Source: Caballeronia turbans (lineage in GTDB: Bacteria > Pseudomonadota > Gammaproteobacteria > Burkholderiales > Burkholderiaceae). From it: 64,000 bases of DNA. A program made the position numbers and the translations under genes. This document shows positions 32,102 through 40,792 of the stretch, in pieces. Numbering within the stretch: the stretch's first letter is position 1; the number at the start of each line of letters is the position of its first letter. Under the pieces are notes generated by a model. That model worked only from the letters and a program-made list of their open reading frames with translations, searched no databases and had not been told where the DNA came from. The DNA is taken from assembly GCA_001544655.2 (NCBI GenBank), contig FCOD02000010.1:62001-126000 (forward strand), given 5' to 3'.

Positions 32102-33172
32102 CTAAACGACTTCTTTTCGCAAGGCTTCGACCACTGCGTCACCCATGTCACGGGTGCCGACGCTTCGGGTGCCCTCTTGGTAGATGTCGGCGGTGCGGTA
32201 GCCGGCGGACAGCACTGTTCGCACGGCCTGTTCGACGCGGCCCGCAGCATCCTCCATCTCGAAGCTCTCGCGCAGCATCATCGCAAGCGACAAGATGGCG
32301 GCAAGCGGATTAGCGATGTCCTTGCCGGCAATATCCGGCGCCGAGCCGTGCACCGGCTCGTACAGCCCTTTGCGGTCGTACCCTAGCGAAGCCGAGGGCA
32401 GCATGCCGATCGATCCGGTCAACATGGCCGCAGCGTCCGACAGAATGTCGCCGAACAGATTGCCCGTAACGATCACATCGAACTGCTTGGGCCGGCGCAT
32501 CAGCATCATGGCAGCGGCGTCCACGAAGAGATGGCTCAGTTCGACGTCCGGGTAGTCTCGCCCGACGCGCGTGACAGTTTCGCGCCACAACTGACTCGCC
32601 TCCAGCACGTTGGCCTTGTCCACCGAGCACAGCTTGTGGTGACGGCGACGCGCGGCTCGAAAAGCCGCGTGCGCGACGCGTTCAACCTCCGACTCGGAAT
32701 AACGCATCGTGTTGAAACCCACGCGCTCGCCTGCTTCGTTGGTTTCGAAGCCGCGCGGCTGACCGAAATAAGCGTCGCCATTCAGCTCACGAACGATCAC
32801 GATGTCCAGTCCGTCGACGACTTCCGGCCGCAGAGTGGAAGCGCCAATCAGTTCCGGGAACATATAGGCCGGACGGAAGTTCGCGTACAGTGTGAGCGCT
32901 TCGCGCAGTTGCAACAGACCGGTTCCGGGACGACGCGCGCGAGGAATGTCCGCCTCATCGGCTACGCCCACCGCACCAAAAAGGATGGCGTCAGCCTTGC
33001 GCGCCACGTCGAGCGTGGGCTCCGGAAGCGGCACGCCGTGCGCCTGGATTCCGGCCTCGCCGATGTGCGCCTCTTGAGTCTCGGCATGAGGTGCCACGAC
33101 TTGCAGCACCTTGAGAGCCTGCGCCACTACTTCGGGACCGATACCATCACCGGGCATGACTGCAATCTTCAT
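32102..33172 (-). CDS. Isopropylmalate-dehydrogenase-like beta-decarboxylating dehydrogenase (LeuB paralogue)
   Basis: A 356-residue protein of the IPMDH/isocitrate/tartrate dehydrogenase family: [10 protein letters not shown] at the start, [14 protein letters not shown], the catalytic Lys in [12 protein letters not shown], the Asp-rich metal site [12 protein letters not shown], and the NAD-binding [12 protein letters not shown]. The substrate-recognition region departs from leucine-pathway LeuB: where GGPKWD is usual there is [13 protein letters not shown]. The family oxidises a 3-substituted malate and loses CO2. With the LeuC/LeuD-like genes upstream it would process an isomerised 2-hydroxy diacid. 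It lies 37 bases after leuD-like. Confidence 0.87.
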   Translation of the reverse strand: MKIAVMPGDGIGPEVVAQALKVLQVVAPHAETQEAHIGEAGIQAHGVPLPEPTLDVARKADAILFGAVGVADEADIPRARRPGTGLLQLREALTLYANFRPAYMFPELIGASTLRPEVVDGLDIVIVRELNGDAYFGQPRGFETNEAGERVGFNTMRYSESEVERVAHAAFRAARRRHHKLCSVDKANVLEASQLWRETVTRVGRDYPDVELSHLFVDAAAMMLMRRPKQFDVIVTGNLFGDILSDAAAMLTGSIGMLPSASLGYDRKGLYEPVHGSAPDIAGKDIANPLAAILSLAMMLRESFEMEDAAGRVEQAVRTVLSAGYRTADIYQEGTRSVGTRDMGDAVVEALRKEVV

Positions 33173-33209
33173 CTGAACTCCTCCAGGGTCGTTTTAGAAA
33201 GCGCGCGCC

Positions 33210-33806
33210 TCAATATGCGTCGGCGCGATTGCGCTCGAATGCATCAATGCGATCTCGATGCGAAAGCGTGTAATCGATCTCGTCCATGCCACGCAGCAGG
33301 CATTGCTTGGCGAAGGGCTCCATCTCGAAAGCATGCGAGGCGCCGTCGGGTAACGTCACACTCTGTGCGGGCACGTCAATGGAGATTCGGCTACCCGCCT
33401 TCGTGGTCAGGTATTCCAGAAGCGGAAGAACCACGGTCTCCGGCAGCACGATGGGAAGCAGCCCGTTCTTCAGGCAGTTGATGAAGAAGATATCGCCGAA
33501 GCTCGGGGCAATCACCGCCCGGATGCCGTAGTCGTACAGCGCCCAGACAGCGTGCTCACGCGAAGATCCGCAACCGAAGTTGTGGTTCGCCACCACGATG
33601 CGCGACTCGCGAAACGACGCCTGGTTGAGCACGAACTCAGGCTTTTCGGTGCCGTCCGGGCCAAAGCGCAGCGCACGAAAGAGAAACTGGCCGAAATCGT
33701 CGGAGCGAGGTTTTTGCAGGAAGCGCGCCGGCAGAATCTGGTCCGTATCGCAATTGATGACGACGATCGGGGCTGCGACTGCGTCGAGGTGAGTCAGGCT
33801 TTCCAT
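33210..33806 (-). CDS. LeuD-like aconitase-family small subunit
   Basis: A 198-residue swivel domain of the bacterial LeuD length: NCDTDQILPARFL near the start, NFGCGSSREHAVWAL (substrate loop), and a C-terminal GMDEIDYTLSH, the usual end of LeuD proteins. The start at 33806 has GGGAG six bases upstream; an in-frame ATG at 33833 would lie inside the large-subunit gene. The start overlaps the large subunit's end region, so the two are coupled. It differs in class from the short small subunit at 17082. Confidence 0.9.
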   Translation of the reverse strand: MESLTHLDAVAAPIVVINCDTDQILPARFLQKPRSDDFGQFLFRALRFGPDGTEKPEFVLNQASFRESRIVVANHNFGCGSSREHAVWALYDYGIRAVIAPSFGDIFFINCLKNGLLPIVLPETVVLPLLEYLTTKAGSRISIDVPAQSVTLPDGASHAFEMEPFAKQCLLRGMDEIDYTLSHRDRIDAFERNRADAY

Positions 33807-33807
33807 C

Positions 33808-35238
33808 TCATGCTCCCAAGAGGCGGCGCACATCAGTCAGACGTCCCGTTACGGCAGCGGCAGCCGCCATAGCTGGACTCATCAGATGCGTGCGCACGCC
33901 CGGCCCTTGACGGCCCACGAAATTGCGATTCGAAGTGGAGGCGCAACGCTGCCCAGGCGCGGCAATATCGCCGTTGGTTGCAAGGCACATCGAACAGCCC
34001 GGGAAACGCCACTGGAAGCCGGCTTCCTTGAACACGCGGTCCAGTCCTTCGGCCTCGGCTTGCGCTCGTACCTCATGCGAGCCCGGCACCACCCATGCCT
34101 CGACGCCAGATGCGACATGGCGGCCCCGCGCGACCTCGGCCGCGCTGCGCATATCCTCGATGCGCCCGTTCGTGCACGAACCGATGAAGACCCGGTCGAT
34201 CGCAACGCCTTCCAGCGCCTCGTTCGGGGCTAATCCCATGTAGTCGAGCGCCGTCGACATGGCAGCGCGCAGATCGGGGTCCGCCTGCAGCGCGGGATCG
34301 GGAACACGCCGGTCGATGGCGCAGGCATATTCGGGTGTTGTGCCCCAGGTCACCATCGGGGCGATCCCGGCGACGTCGATATGCACCTCCCGGTCGAACG
34401 TTGCATCGGGGTCGGTGAACAAGGTGCGCCAGTGCGCCATCGCGCGGTCCCACTCTTCGCCCTTCGGCGCGAAGGGACGACCGGCCAGATACGCGAAGGT
34501 GGTGTCGTCTGGCGCGATCATGCCGGCGCGACCGCCGGCCTCGATGCTCATGTTGCAGAGCGTCAGCCGAGCTTCCACCGAGAGACCGGCGATCGCGGAG
34601 CCCCTGTACTCGATGACATGCCCCACGGCGCCAGCCACGCCGATGCGCGCGATGACGGCGAGGATCAGGTCCTTGGCGGTGACACCCGGGCCCGGCGTGC
34701 CGTCGAAGGTGACGCGCATGTTGCTCGACTTGCGTTGCCACAGGCATTGCGTGGCGAGCACATGAGCCACCTCGGTTGCGCCGATACCGAACGCGAGCGC
34801 GCCCATCGCCCCGTGTGTCGACGTGTGACTGTCGGCGCAGACGACGGTCATGCCAGGCAAACTCAACCCCTGCTCGGGCCCGACCACGTGAACGATGCCG
34901 CGACGCGAATCGTCCATGTCGAACAAGGTGATGTTCGACGCGGCTGCGTCACGCTGCAGGGCCACGATCATGGCGCGCCGCTCGGGGTCGGTCACCGCCG
35001 ACATGTCGTTTGCCGCGCTGGAAACGTAGTGGTCCGCCGTACCGAAGATTCGCTCAGGCGACCGTGGCTTGAGCCCGCGCTCGCGCAACAGATCGAAGGA
35101 TTGCGCGGTGACGTCATGAATAAAATGCCGATCGATGAACAGCAGGTCCTGCCCGTCGTCGCGCGACATCACCCGGTGACTATTCCAGATCTTGTCGTAA
35201 AGAGTCTGTGGACCGCCCACCCCTTGTTCGAGTTGCAT
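33808..35238 (-). CDS. LeuC-like aconitase-family large Fe-S subunit
   Basis: A 476-residue protein of the bacterial LeuC class: [25 protein letters not shown], the signature [20 protein letters not shown], and Fe-S ligands in FIGSCTNGR and FPGCSMCLA, with [11 protein letters not shown]. It is first in the ten-gene operon. The N-terminal third (for example [13 protein letters not shown]) departs from the leucine enzyme, where a TMDHN motif is normal. I infer a paralogue isomerising another 2-hydroxy diacid; biosynthetic LeuC remains possible but the ABC/FAH/lactonase company argues for catabolism. Confidence 0.88.
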   Translation of the reverse strand: MQLEQGVGGPQTLYDKIWNSHRVMSRDDGQDLLFIDRHFIHDVTAQSFDLLRERGLKPRSPERIFGTADHYVSSAANDMSAVTDPERRAMIVALQRDAAASNITLFDMDDSRRGIVHVVGPEQGLSLPGMTVVCADSHTSTHGAMGALAFGIGATEVAHVLATQCLWQRKSSNMRVTFDGTPGPGVTAKDLILAVIARIGVAGAVGHVIEYRGSAIAGLSVEARLTLCNMSIEAGGRAGMIAPDDTTFAYLAGRPFAPKGEEWDRAMAHWRTLFTDPDATFDREVHIDVAGIAPMVTWGTTPEYACAIDRRVPDPALQADPDLRAAMSTALDYMGLAPNEALEGVAIDRVFIGSCTNGRIEDMRSAAEVARGRHVASGVEAWVVPGSHEVRAQAEAEGLDRVFKEAGFQWRFPGCSMCLATNGDIAAPGQRCASTSNRNFVGRQGPGVRTHLMSPAMAAAAAVTGRLTDVRRLLGA

Positions 35239-35270
35239 CGCTTCGTCTCACTCCGTCAATGCGCCGATCG

Positions 35271-35286
35271 CGAAGGCACGCCTTCG
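35271..35286. promoter_or_regulatory. Inverted repeat upstream of the leuC-like operon
   Basis: CGAAGG (35271-35276) and CCTTCG (35281-35286) with a 4-base spacer lie 33-48 bases before the leuC-like start codon. It could be a leader hairpin or part of an operator. The promoter of the ten-gene operon should be in 35239-35514, where I see no convincing -35/-10 pair. Confidence 0.3.
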
Positions 35287-35514
35287 TTCGGCGAGTCAAT
35301 GTTGTGAGAGCATGATGCGCCTGACAAGCCGCTTTGTACGTGCTTTTTGGGAAAGGCACCATCGTCAAACGCGATGACGAAGCGGCGTCGCCGTCGACCG
35401 GAAGGCGGATTCGAGAAACCCGCTCTGCGACTTCGCGCGGAATCAGACCGTGAAGCGCCGCGCAAAGGGAGGTGGGAACTGTTTTATCGATATGCGCTGA
35501 GCCTTTCGGTGTCT

Positions 35515-36732
35515 TCACCGAAGCGCATCTTCCACCAGCTCGATCCAGTGCCGCACGCCGGTACGCCCCGCGCCCGCGAGATGCGTCTGGCACCCGATAT
35601 TCGCCGTGACGATCATTTCAGGCGCTTCGCTTTCGAGCGCGTCCATCTTGCGCTCGCGCAGTTGCGTCGATAGCGCCGGCTGCGTGATCGAATACGTTCC
35701 GGCCGAGCCGCAGCACAGATGCGCATCGGGCACGGCGGTCAGGTCGTAGCCGAGGCGTGTCAGGATCGACTCCACTGCGCCGCCGAGTTTCTGCGCGTGC
35801 TGGAGCGTGCAAGGACAATGAAACGCGATGCGCTTACGGTCGGTGGGTCTGAGCGCGTCGAGCGGCTCCTTGCGCATCACTTCGACGAGATCGAGCGCGA
35901 GTTCACTGACGCGCGCGGCTTTCGCCGCATACGTCGGATCGCCCCGCAACAAATGGCCGTATTCCTTCACGAACGCCCCGCAACCGCTCGCGGTCTGCAC
36001 GATCGCTTCCGCACCCGCTTCGATGGCGGGCCACCATGCGTCGATGTTGCGCCGCGCGCGCATCAGACCTGCCTCCTGTGCGTTCAGGTGATAGTCGGTC
36101 GCGCCACAGCAGCCGGCCTGCGGCGCACCGATCACGCTGATCCCGAGCCGATCCAGCACGCGCGCGGCCGCTGCGTTCGTATTCGGCGACAGCGACGGCT
36201 GCACGCATCCCTCCAGCATGAGCACACGACGCGCATGCCGCGCGCCCGGCCGCACCTTGGCCGCGGTCGCGCGTGCAGGAATCTTTTGTCGCAAAGCGCT
36301 CGGCAGGACGGGACGCGCGAGACGGCCAGCCTTCAGCAAGGTATCGAACACGGCAGGACGCGTAATCGCGTGACGCAATCCGTTGCGCAGCAAGCGTTCG
36401 CCGGCGGGCCGCTGAACGCGACGCTCCAGTTCCCCGCGGCCGATGTCGAGCAGCGCGTGATAGGTGACGCCCGAAGGACACGTGGTTTCGCAATTGCGGC
36501 ACGTCAGGCAGCGGTCGAGATGCAGCTGCGTCTTCTGCGTGACCGGCTCGCCTTCCAGCATCTGCTTGATGAGATAGATGCGCCCGCGCGGACCATCGAG
36601 TTCATTACCCAACAACTGATAGGTCGGGCAGGTGGCATTGCAGAACCCGCAATGGACGCACGAACGCAGAATGTCTTCCGCTTCCTTCGCGCGCGCGAGC
36701 GTCTTCGCTTCGTCGCTGAGATTCGTTTGCAT
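35515..36732 (-). CDS. glcF: Glycolate oxidase iron-sulfur subunit
   Basis: A 405-residue protein with two [4Fe-4S] ferredoxin motifs: Cys25, 28, 31 and 35 in CVHCGFCNATCP and Cys76, 79, 82 and 86 in CLTCRNCETTCP. Two CCG-type cysteine-rich domains follow (GCCGATDYH and CCGSAGTYSI). GlcF carries electrons from the flavin subunits GlcD and GlcE to the respiratory chain during oxidation of glycolate to glyoxylate. It is the last gene of glcDEF, 21 bases after glcE. Confidence 0.95.
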   Translation of the reverse strand: MQTNLSDEAKTLARAKEAEDILRSCVHCGFCNATCPTYQLLGNELDGPRGRIYLIKQMLEGEPVTQKTQLHLDRCLTCRNCETTCPSGVTYHALLDIGRGELERRVQRPAGERLLRNGLRHAITRPAVFDTLLKAGRLARPVLPSALRQKIPARATAAKVRPGARHARRVLMLEGCVQPSLSPNTNAAAARVLDRLGISVIGAPQAGCCGATDYHLNAQEAGLMRARRNIDAWWPAIEAGAEAIVQTASGCGAFVKEYGHLLRGDPTYAAKAARVSELALDLVEVMRKEPLDALRPTDRKRIAFHCPCTLQHAQKLGGAVESILTRLGYDLTAVPDAHLCCGSAGTYSITQPALSTQLRERKMDALESEAPEMIVTANIGCQTHLAGAGRTGVRHWIELVEDALR

Positions 36733-36753
36733 GGCTTGTGCGTGTCGATGGCG

Positions 36754-37821
36754 TCAGTAGTCGGCGTACATCCGGCCCGGATTGAACACACGGTGCGGAT
36801 CGAGGCGTTGCTTCAGTTGCGTATGAAAGCGCATCAGCGCTGCGGGGATCGGCTGGAACGGCTCGGGCGTCACGCCCGGAACGAAACACGTCGCATGGCC
36901 GGCCGCCGCACTCGCAATACCTCGAATGACGTCCGCGCTCGCTTCGCTCTTGAGCCAGCGTTGCGCGCCCCCCCAGTCGATGATGGCGTCGCCGGGCAGC
37001 GCGGCGAGCGGCGTTGCATTCGGCAAGGACAGGCGCCAGAGCGGACGATCATCCTCGAAGAAGGCGAGACGATGTTCGCGAAGGGATGTCCAGAAATCGT
37101 CATCCAGATGCTCTCCACCGATGCGATCCGCCGCGGCGCGCACCGAACCCGCGCCGCCTTCGAGGCGAACGTGCAGCCGGCCATCGACATGACAGGCGCC
37201 GCTCACGGGCAATGCCGCCTTTCGCCAGGAAGAAAGCTCACGCATTGCTTCGGAGGCTTCCAGTGCGAGCGAGAGACAGCGCGTTTCACGCGGCTTGGGC
37301 AGAACCTTCATCGATACTTCGGTGATCAGCCCGAGACAGCCGAAGCTGCCGCTCATCAAACGCGACACGTCGTAACCCGCGACGTTCTTCATCACCTGCC
37401 CGCCGAAGCGCAGATGCCTGCCTTCGCCGGTAACGATGCGGCATCCCAGAACGAAATCGCGCACCGAACCCGCCCACGGACGGCGCGGACCCGACAGACC
37501 CGCTGCGACCACGCCGCCTATCGTCGCCGCTTCGCCGAACGTCGGCGGCTCGCACGGAAGCATCTGGCCGGCTTCGTCGAGGATCGCGTTCATTTCGGCG
37601 AGCGGTGTGCCTGCGCGCGCGGTGATCACGAGTTCGCTCGGGTCGTAGCTGACGATGCCGCGATGCGAGCGCGTGTCGATCTCTTCGCCTTGCACCTGCG
37701 TGCCGAGGAATGCCTTGCTGTCGCCGCCGCGAATGCGCAACGGCTGGCGGCGTGCGATCGCGCACTGCACCTGATCGACGAGACGCGCGCTGTCGTCGAT
37801 GGAAATGAGGTCGCGTCGCAT
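36754..37821 (-). CDS. glcE: Glycolate oxidase FAD-binding subunit
   Basis: A 355-residue FAD_binding_4 protein, related to GlcD but shorter: PLRIRGGDSKAFLG, TARAGTPLAEMNAILDE, GGVVAAGLSGPRRPWAGSVR and GGQVMKNVAGYDVSRLM all belong to the flavin-binding half. The start at 37821 overlaps the glcD stop by one base (TGATG), showing coupling. An open frame continuing to 38064 lies inside glcD and is not used. It is needed with GlcD and GlcF for glycolate dehydrogenase activity. Confidence 0.93.
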   Translation of the reverse strand: MRRDLISIDDSARLVDQVQCAIARRQPLRIRGGDSKAFLGTQVQGEEIDTRSHRGIVSYDPSELVITARAGTPLAEMNAILDEAGQMLPCEPPTFGEAATIGGVVAAGLSGPRRPWAGSVRDFVLGCRIVTGEGRHLRFGGQVMKNVAGYDVSRLMSGSFGCLGLITEVSMKVLPKPRETRCLSLALEASEAMRELSSWRKAALPVSGACHVDGRLHVRLEGGAGSVRAAADRIGGEHLDDDFWTSLREHRLAFFEDDRPLWRLSLPNATPLAALPGDAIIDWGGAQRWLKSEASADVIRGIASAAAGHATCFVPGVTPEPFQPIPAALMRFHTQLKQRLDPHRVFNPGRMYADY

Positions 37822-39320
37822 CAGAAGCGCTCCAGTTCGGGATGCGGCAATGCGCCGTGATGCACGTGCATCGAGCCGAACTCGGCGCAGCGATGCAGCG
37901 TCGGCACGTTCTTGCCCGGGTTCAAAAGCCCCGATGGATCGAATGCGGCTTTGACGGCATGGAAGAACGTCAGTTCGTCGCTGTTGAACTGCGCGCACAT
38001 CTGGTTGATCTTCTCGCGTCCGACACCGTGTTCGCCCGTGATGCTGCCGCCTGCTTCGACGCACAGTTCGAGAATGCGTGCCCCGATCGCTTCTGCGCGG
38101 TCCATCTCGCCCGCAGCGTTGGCATCGAAGAGAATGAGCGGATGCATGTTGCCATCGCCGGCGTGGAATACGTTCGCGACGCGCAGCCCGTATTGCGCCG
38201 AGAGGTCCGCGATCCCGCGCAGCACGCGCGACAGTTCACGGCGCGGAATCGTGCCGTCCATGCAGTAGTAATCGGGCGAGATGCGGCCGACTGCGGGAAA
38301 CGCGTTCTTGCGGCCCGCCCAGAAGCGTTGCCGCTCGGCTTCGTTGGCGGCGAGGCGGATGTCGGTCGCGCCCGCAGTGCGCAGCAGGGCTTCGACGCGT
38401 GCGCAGTCTTCCTCGACGTCGGACTCTGCGCCATCGACTTCGCAGAGCAGCAGCGCTTCGGCATCGACGGGATAGCCCGCGTGAATGAAATCTTCGGCCG
38501 CGCGGATCGCAAGGTTGTCCATCATTTCCAGGCCGCCGGGAATCACGCCCGCGGCGATGATCTGCGCGACGGCGTTGCCCGCCTTCTCGATATCGTCGAA
38601 GCTGGCGAGCAGGACTTTCGCGCTCTGCGGCTTCGTCAGGAGCTTGACCGTGACCTCGACCACGACGCCCAGCATGCCTTCCGAACCGGTGATGAGCGCG
38701 AGCAGATCGAAGCCGGGCGCGTCGAGCGCTTCGGAGCCGAGTGTGAGGCGCTCGCCGTCGATCGTCACGATCTCCACGCGCAGGATGTTGTGCACCGTGA
38801 GTCCGTACTTGAGGCAATGCACGCCGCCCGCGTTTTCCGCGACATTGCCGCCGATCGAGCACGCGATCTGCGACGAAGGATCGGGCGCGTAGTAGAGCCC
38901 GTGCGGCGCGGCGGCCTGCGAAATGGCGAGATTGCGCACGCCCGGCTGCACGCGGGCGATGCCCGCTTCGGCATCGACTTCGAGAATGCGGCTGAAGCGC
39001 GCCATCACCAGCAGGATGCCTTTCTCAAGCGGCAGCGCCCCGCCGGACAGTCCGGTGCCTGCGCCGCGCGCGACAACGGGAATGTCGTGCGCGTTCGCGT
39101 ACTTCAACAAGGCCTGGACTTCGTCGATGGTATCGGGCAGCGCAACCAGCATCGGCGTGATGCGGTACGCGGAAAGGCCATCGCACTCGAAAGGCCGCAG
39201 ATCTTCTTGCGCGTGCAGGAGTTGCAGATCGGGAAGCAGTGCCCGCAGATCGCGCACGATCCGGGCCTTGTCGTGGTCGCGCAGCGGGCCGTCGAGCTTC
39301 TCGTCGTAAGCGTAGGACAT
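37821..39320 (-). CDS. glcD: Glycolate oxidase catalytic flavoprotein subunit
   Basis: A 499-residue FAD-linked oxidase (FAD_binding_4 plus FAD-oxidase C domain). The flavin loop is ARGAGTGLSGGALPLEKG, followed by CSIGGNVAENAGG; the C-terminal part contains VFHAGDGNMHPLI and GGSITGEHGVGREK, the conserved His-containing active-site segments. It oxidises glycolate (often also D-lactate) to the oxo acid. It heads glcDEF, which is divergent from its FadR-type regulator, with two operator-like palindromes in the gap. Confidence 0.95.
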   Translation of the reverse strand: MSYAYDEKLDGPLRDHDKARIVRDLRALLPDLQLLHAQEDLRPFECDGLSAYRITPMLVALPDTIDEVQALLKYANAHDIPVVARGAGTGLSGGALPLEKGILLVMARFSRILEVDAEAGIARVQPGVRNLAISQAAAPHGLYYAPDPSSQIACSIGGNVAENAGGVHCLKYGLTVHNILRVEIVTIDGERLTLGSEALDAPGFDLLALITGSEGMLGVVVEVTVKLLTKPQSAKVLLASFDDIEKAGNAVAQIIAAGVIPGGLEMMDNLAIRAAEDFIHAGYPVDAEALLLCEVDGAESDVEEDCARVEALLRTAGATDIRLAANEAERQRFWAGRKNAFPAVGRISPDYYCMDGTIPRRELSRVLRGIADLSAQYGLRVANVFHAGDGNMHPLILFDANAAGEMDRAEAIGARILELCVEAGGSITGEHGVGREKINQMCAQFNSDELTFFHAVKAAFDPSGLLNPGKNVPTLHRCAEFGSMHVHHGALPHPELERF

Positions 39321-39411
39321 GCGGTGTCTCCGGTGGGGCGAGGGCCCGTTCCAATGTGTGCTTTTTTCTGCGATTTTTCCGGTTCGAGCCAGTCATGTCG
39401 ATGGTTTTTGC

Positions 39412-39426
39412 ACTGGTAATACCAGT
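39412..39426. promoter_or_regulatory. GlcC-type operator, copy 1
   Basis: ACTGGT-AAT-ACCAGT (39412-39426) is a perfect inverted repeat with 6-base arms. It matches the TNGTNNNACNA core recognised by FadR-subfamily GntR regulators. It lies 92 bases upstream of glcD. A second copy with the same core is at 39523. Confidence 0.75.
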
Positions 39427-39522
39427 TTTTAAAGCGACTTGACCGGTCCGAAAAGTTCCAGATGCAATGCCGAAGCGCGCCACGGTTCCATCCAATGCTT
39501 GAGGGCGTGCTACGATCGAAAG

Positions 39523-39535
39523 CTGGTAATACCAG
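39523..39535. promoter_or_regulatory. GlcC-type operator, copy 2
   Basis: CTGGT-AAT-ACCAG (39523-39535) repeats the core of the site at 39412, 111 bases away. It lies only 10 bases before the regulator's start codon, so binding would block its translation start or promoter. This fits autorepression, and the two-site arrangement could allow looping. Confidence 0.75.
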
Positions 39536-39545
39536 TGATCGAGCC

Positions 39546-40310
39546 ATGAAAGACACGGAACCGAGCAAAAGGAAATTGGCGGATGTCGTCGTCGAGCGCA
39601 TCGAGGCGCTGATCGTCGATGGCGTGCTGAAGGTCGGGCAGGCGCTGCCTTCCGAGCGCCGCTTGACGGAAAAGCTCGGCGTGTCGCGAACCGCGCTGCG
39701 CGAAGGGCTGAAGGTTCTGCGCGCCAGGGGACTGATCGAAACCGCGCAAGGCAAGGGATCGGTCGTCGCAAGGTTGACGGCGGAGCCTGCGCAGACGCCG
39801 ATGATGCATCTGCTCGGATCGCAACCGCGCACGCTTTATGACCTGCTGGAAGTGCGCGAGATGCTCGAAGCGGAGGCTGCGCGCCTCGCGGCGCTGCGCG
39901 CAACGGCCGCCGATCTCATCATGATCCGCCGGCGCTATGAAGAACTGGTGGCCGCCGATCCGCGCGACACCGATGCATCGACGCACGCACGGCTGGATCA
40001 TGCCTTTCACCTTGCGATTTGCGAAGCGTCGCACAACCCCGTGCTCGTGCATACGCTCGGTATGCTGAACGATCTGATGCTGAGTTCGGTGTTCGCGTCG
40101 GTGAACAATCTCTATCACCGTGAGCCGCAGAAGCGCGTGATCGACAGGCAGCACGCCCGGCTATACAACGCGGTCACGGGCAAGCTGCCGGAGCAGGCGC
40201 GCAGGGCGGCAAGCTCGCATATCAAGAGCGTGCGCGAGAGTCTCGCGGAGATCGAGCAGGAGGAGGAGCGGCTCGTGCGGTCTACGCTGCGTCTGGAAGG
40301 CTGGGCCTGA
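39546..40310 (+). CDS. glcC: FadR-subfamily GntR regulator of glycolate oxidation
   Basis: A 254-residue GntR/FadR protein: winged helix from GQALPSERRLTEKLGVSRTA to GLIETAQGKGSVV, then the all-helical FCD ligand domain with the metal-site residues in ARLDHAFHLAICEASHN and the late His around SHIKSV. The position divergent from glcDEF and the two shared palindromes support the GlcC role, sensing glycolate or a related 2-hydroxy acid. The related LldR and PdhR share this architecture, so the symbol rests mainly on context. Confidence 0.87.
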   Translation: MKDTEPSKRKLADVVVERIEALIVDGVLKVGQALPSERRLTEKLGVSRTALREGLKVLRARGLIETAQGKGSVVARLTAEPAQTPMMHLLGSQPRTLYDLLEVREMLEAEAARLAALRATAADLIMIRRRYEELVAADPRDTDASTHARLDHAFHLAICEASHNPVLVHTLGMLNDLMLSSVFASVNNLYHREPQKRVIDRQHARLYNAVTGKLPEQARRAASSHIKSVRESLAEIEQEEERLVRSTLRLEGWA

Positions 40311-40792
40311 GCCAAGCGGGCGCTCATGGCGTTATTCACCCGCGCCTCGCTCGTCAACGCGACCGGCGAAGGGAGCGCGATAGCATGCAATTGGCCGACA
40401 GCGAATCCGACCCACGCGCGGTGTTGACAGTATCCGGCCGGCTCGGCGGGTCAGGGTAGCAGCCTCGGCGGTCCGCACGTGTCTTTCGGAACCGGACCAC
40501 CGTCGGCGAGCGCCACGCCCGCCTTACGTGTCGCGCTCCAAACGACATTGCGCCGCAAGTTGTCGGGCGTGAGCCACCATCTAGCGTCCTGTATCCCTCC
40601 CCCGCCAAAACTCCGCACATCGGCTCGCGCCCTGCTGACCGCCCTTTCCCTGTTTTGCTTCCCGTACACGCCAGCGATTGGCGCGCAATGTGCAGTGCTT
40701 TCGGCAACGCCCGGCAGCCGGCATATGGAGCAGTCGGGGCAAGCCTCAAGCGAGTCGGCACGTTCCGTACTCGCCCGAATCGTGGGGATCGT
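40311..40792. other. Intergenic region, no gene seen
   Basis: About 480 bases between the regulator and the protease gene. Open frames of 90-150 codons exist on both strands, but they are Ser/Arg/Pro-rich, without motifs or binding sites, as expected for chance frames at high GC. It should hold the promoter of the protease gene. A TTGACA-like hexamer occurs near 40425, with no matching -10 element. Confidence 0.4.

Noticed and set aside
32102-35238. Ordinary leucine-biosynthesis leuCDB operon
   Set aside because: Order and family match, but the genes are followed by an ABC importer, SDR, FAH and lactonase, and the LeuB substrate loop and LeuC N-terminal motifs deviate. I kept it as an alternative because I cannot see the rest of the genome.
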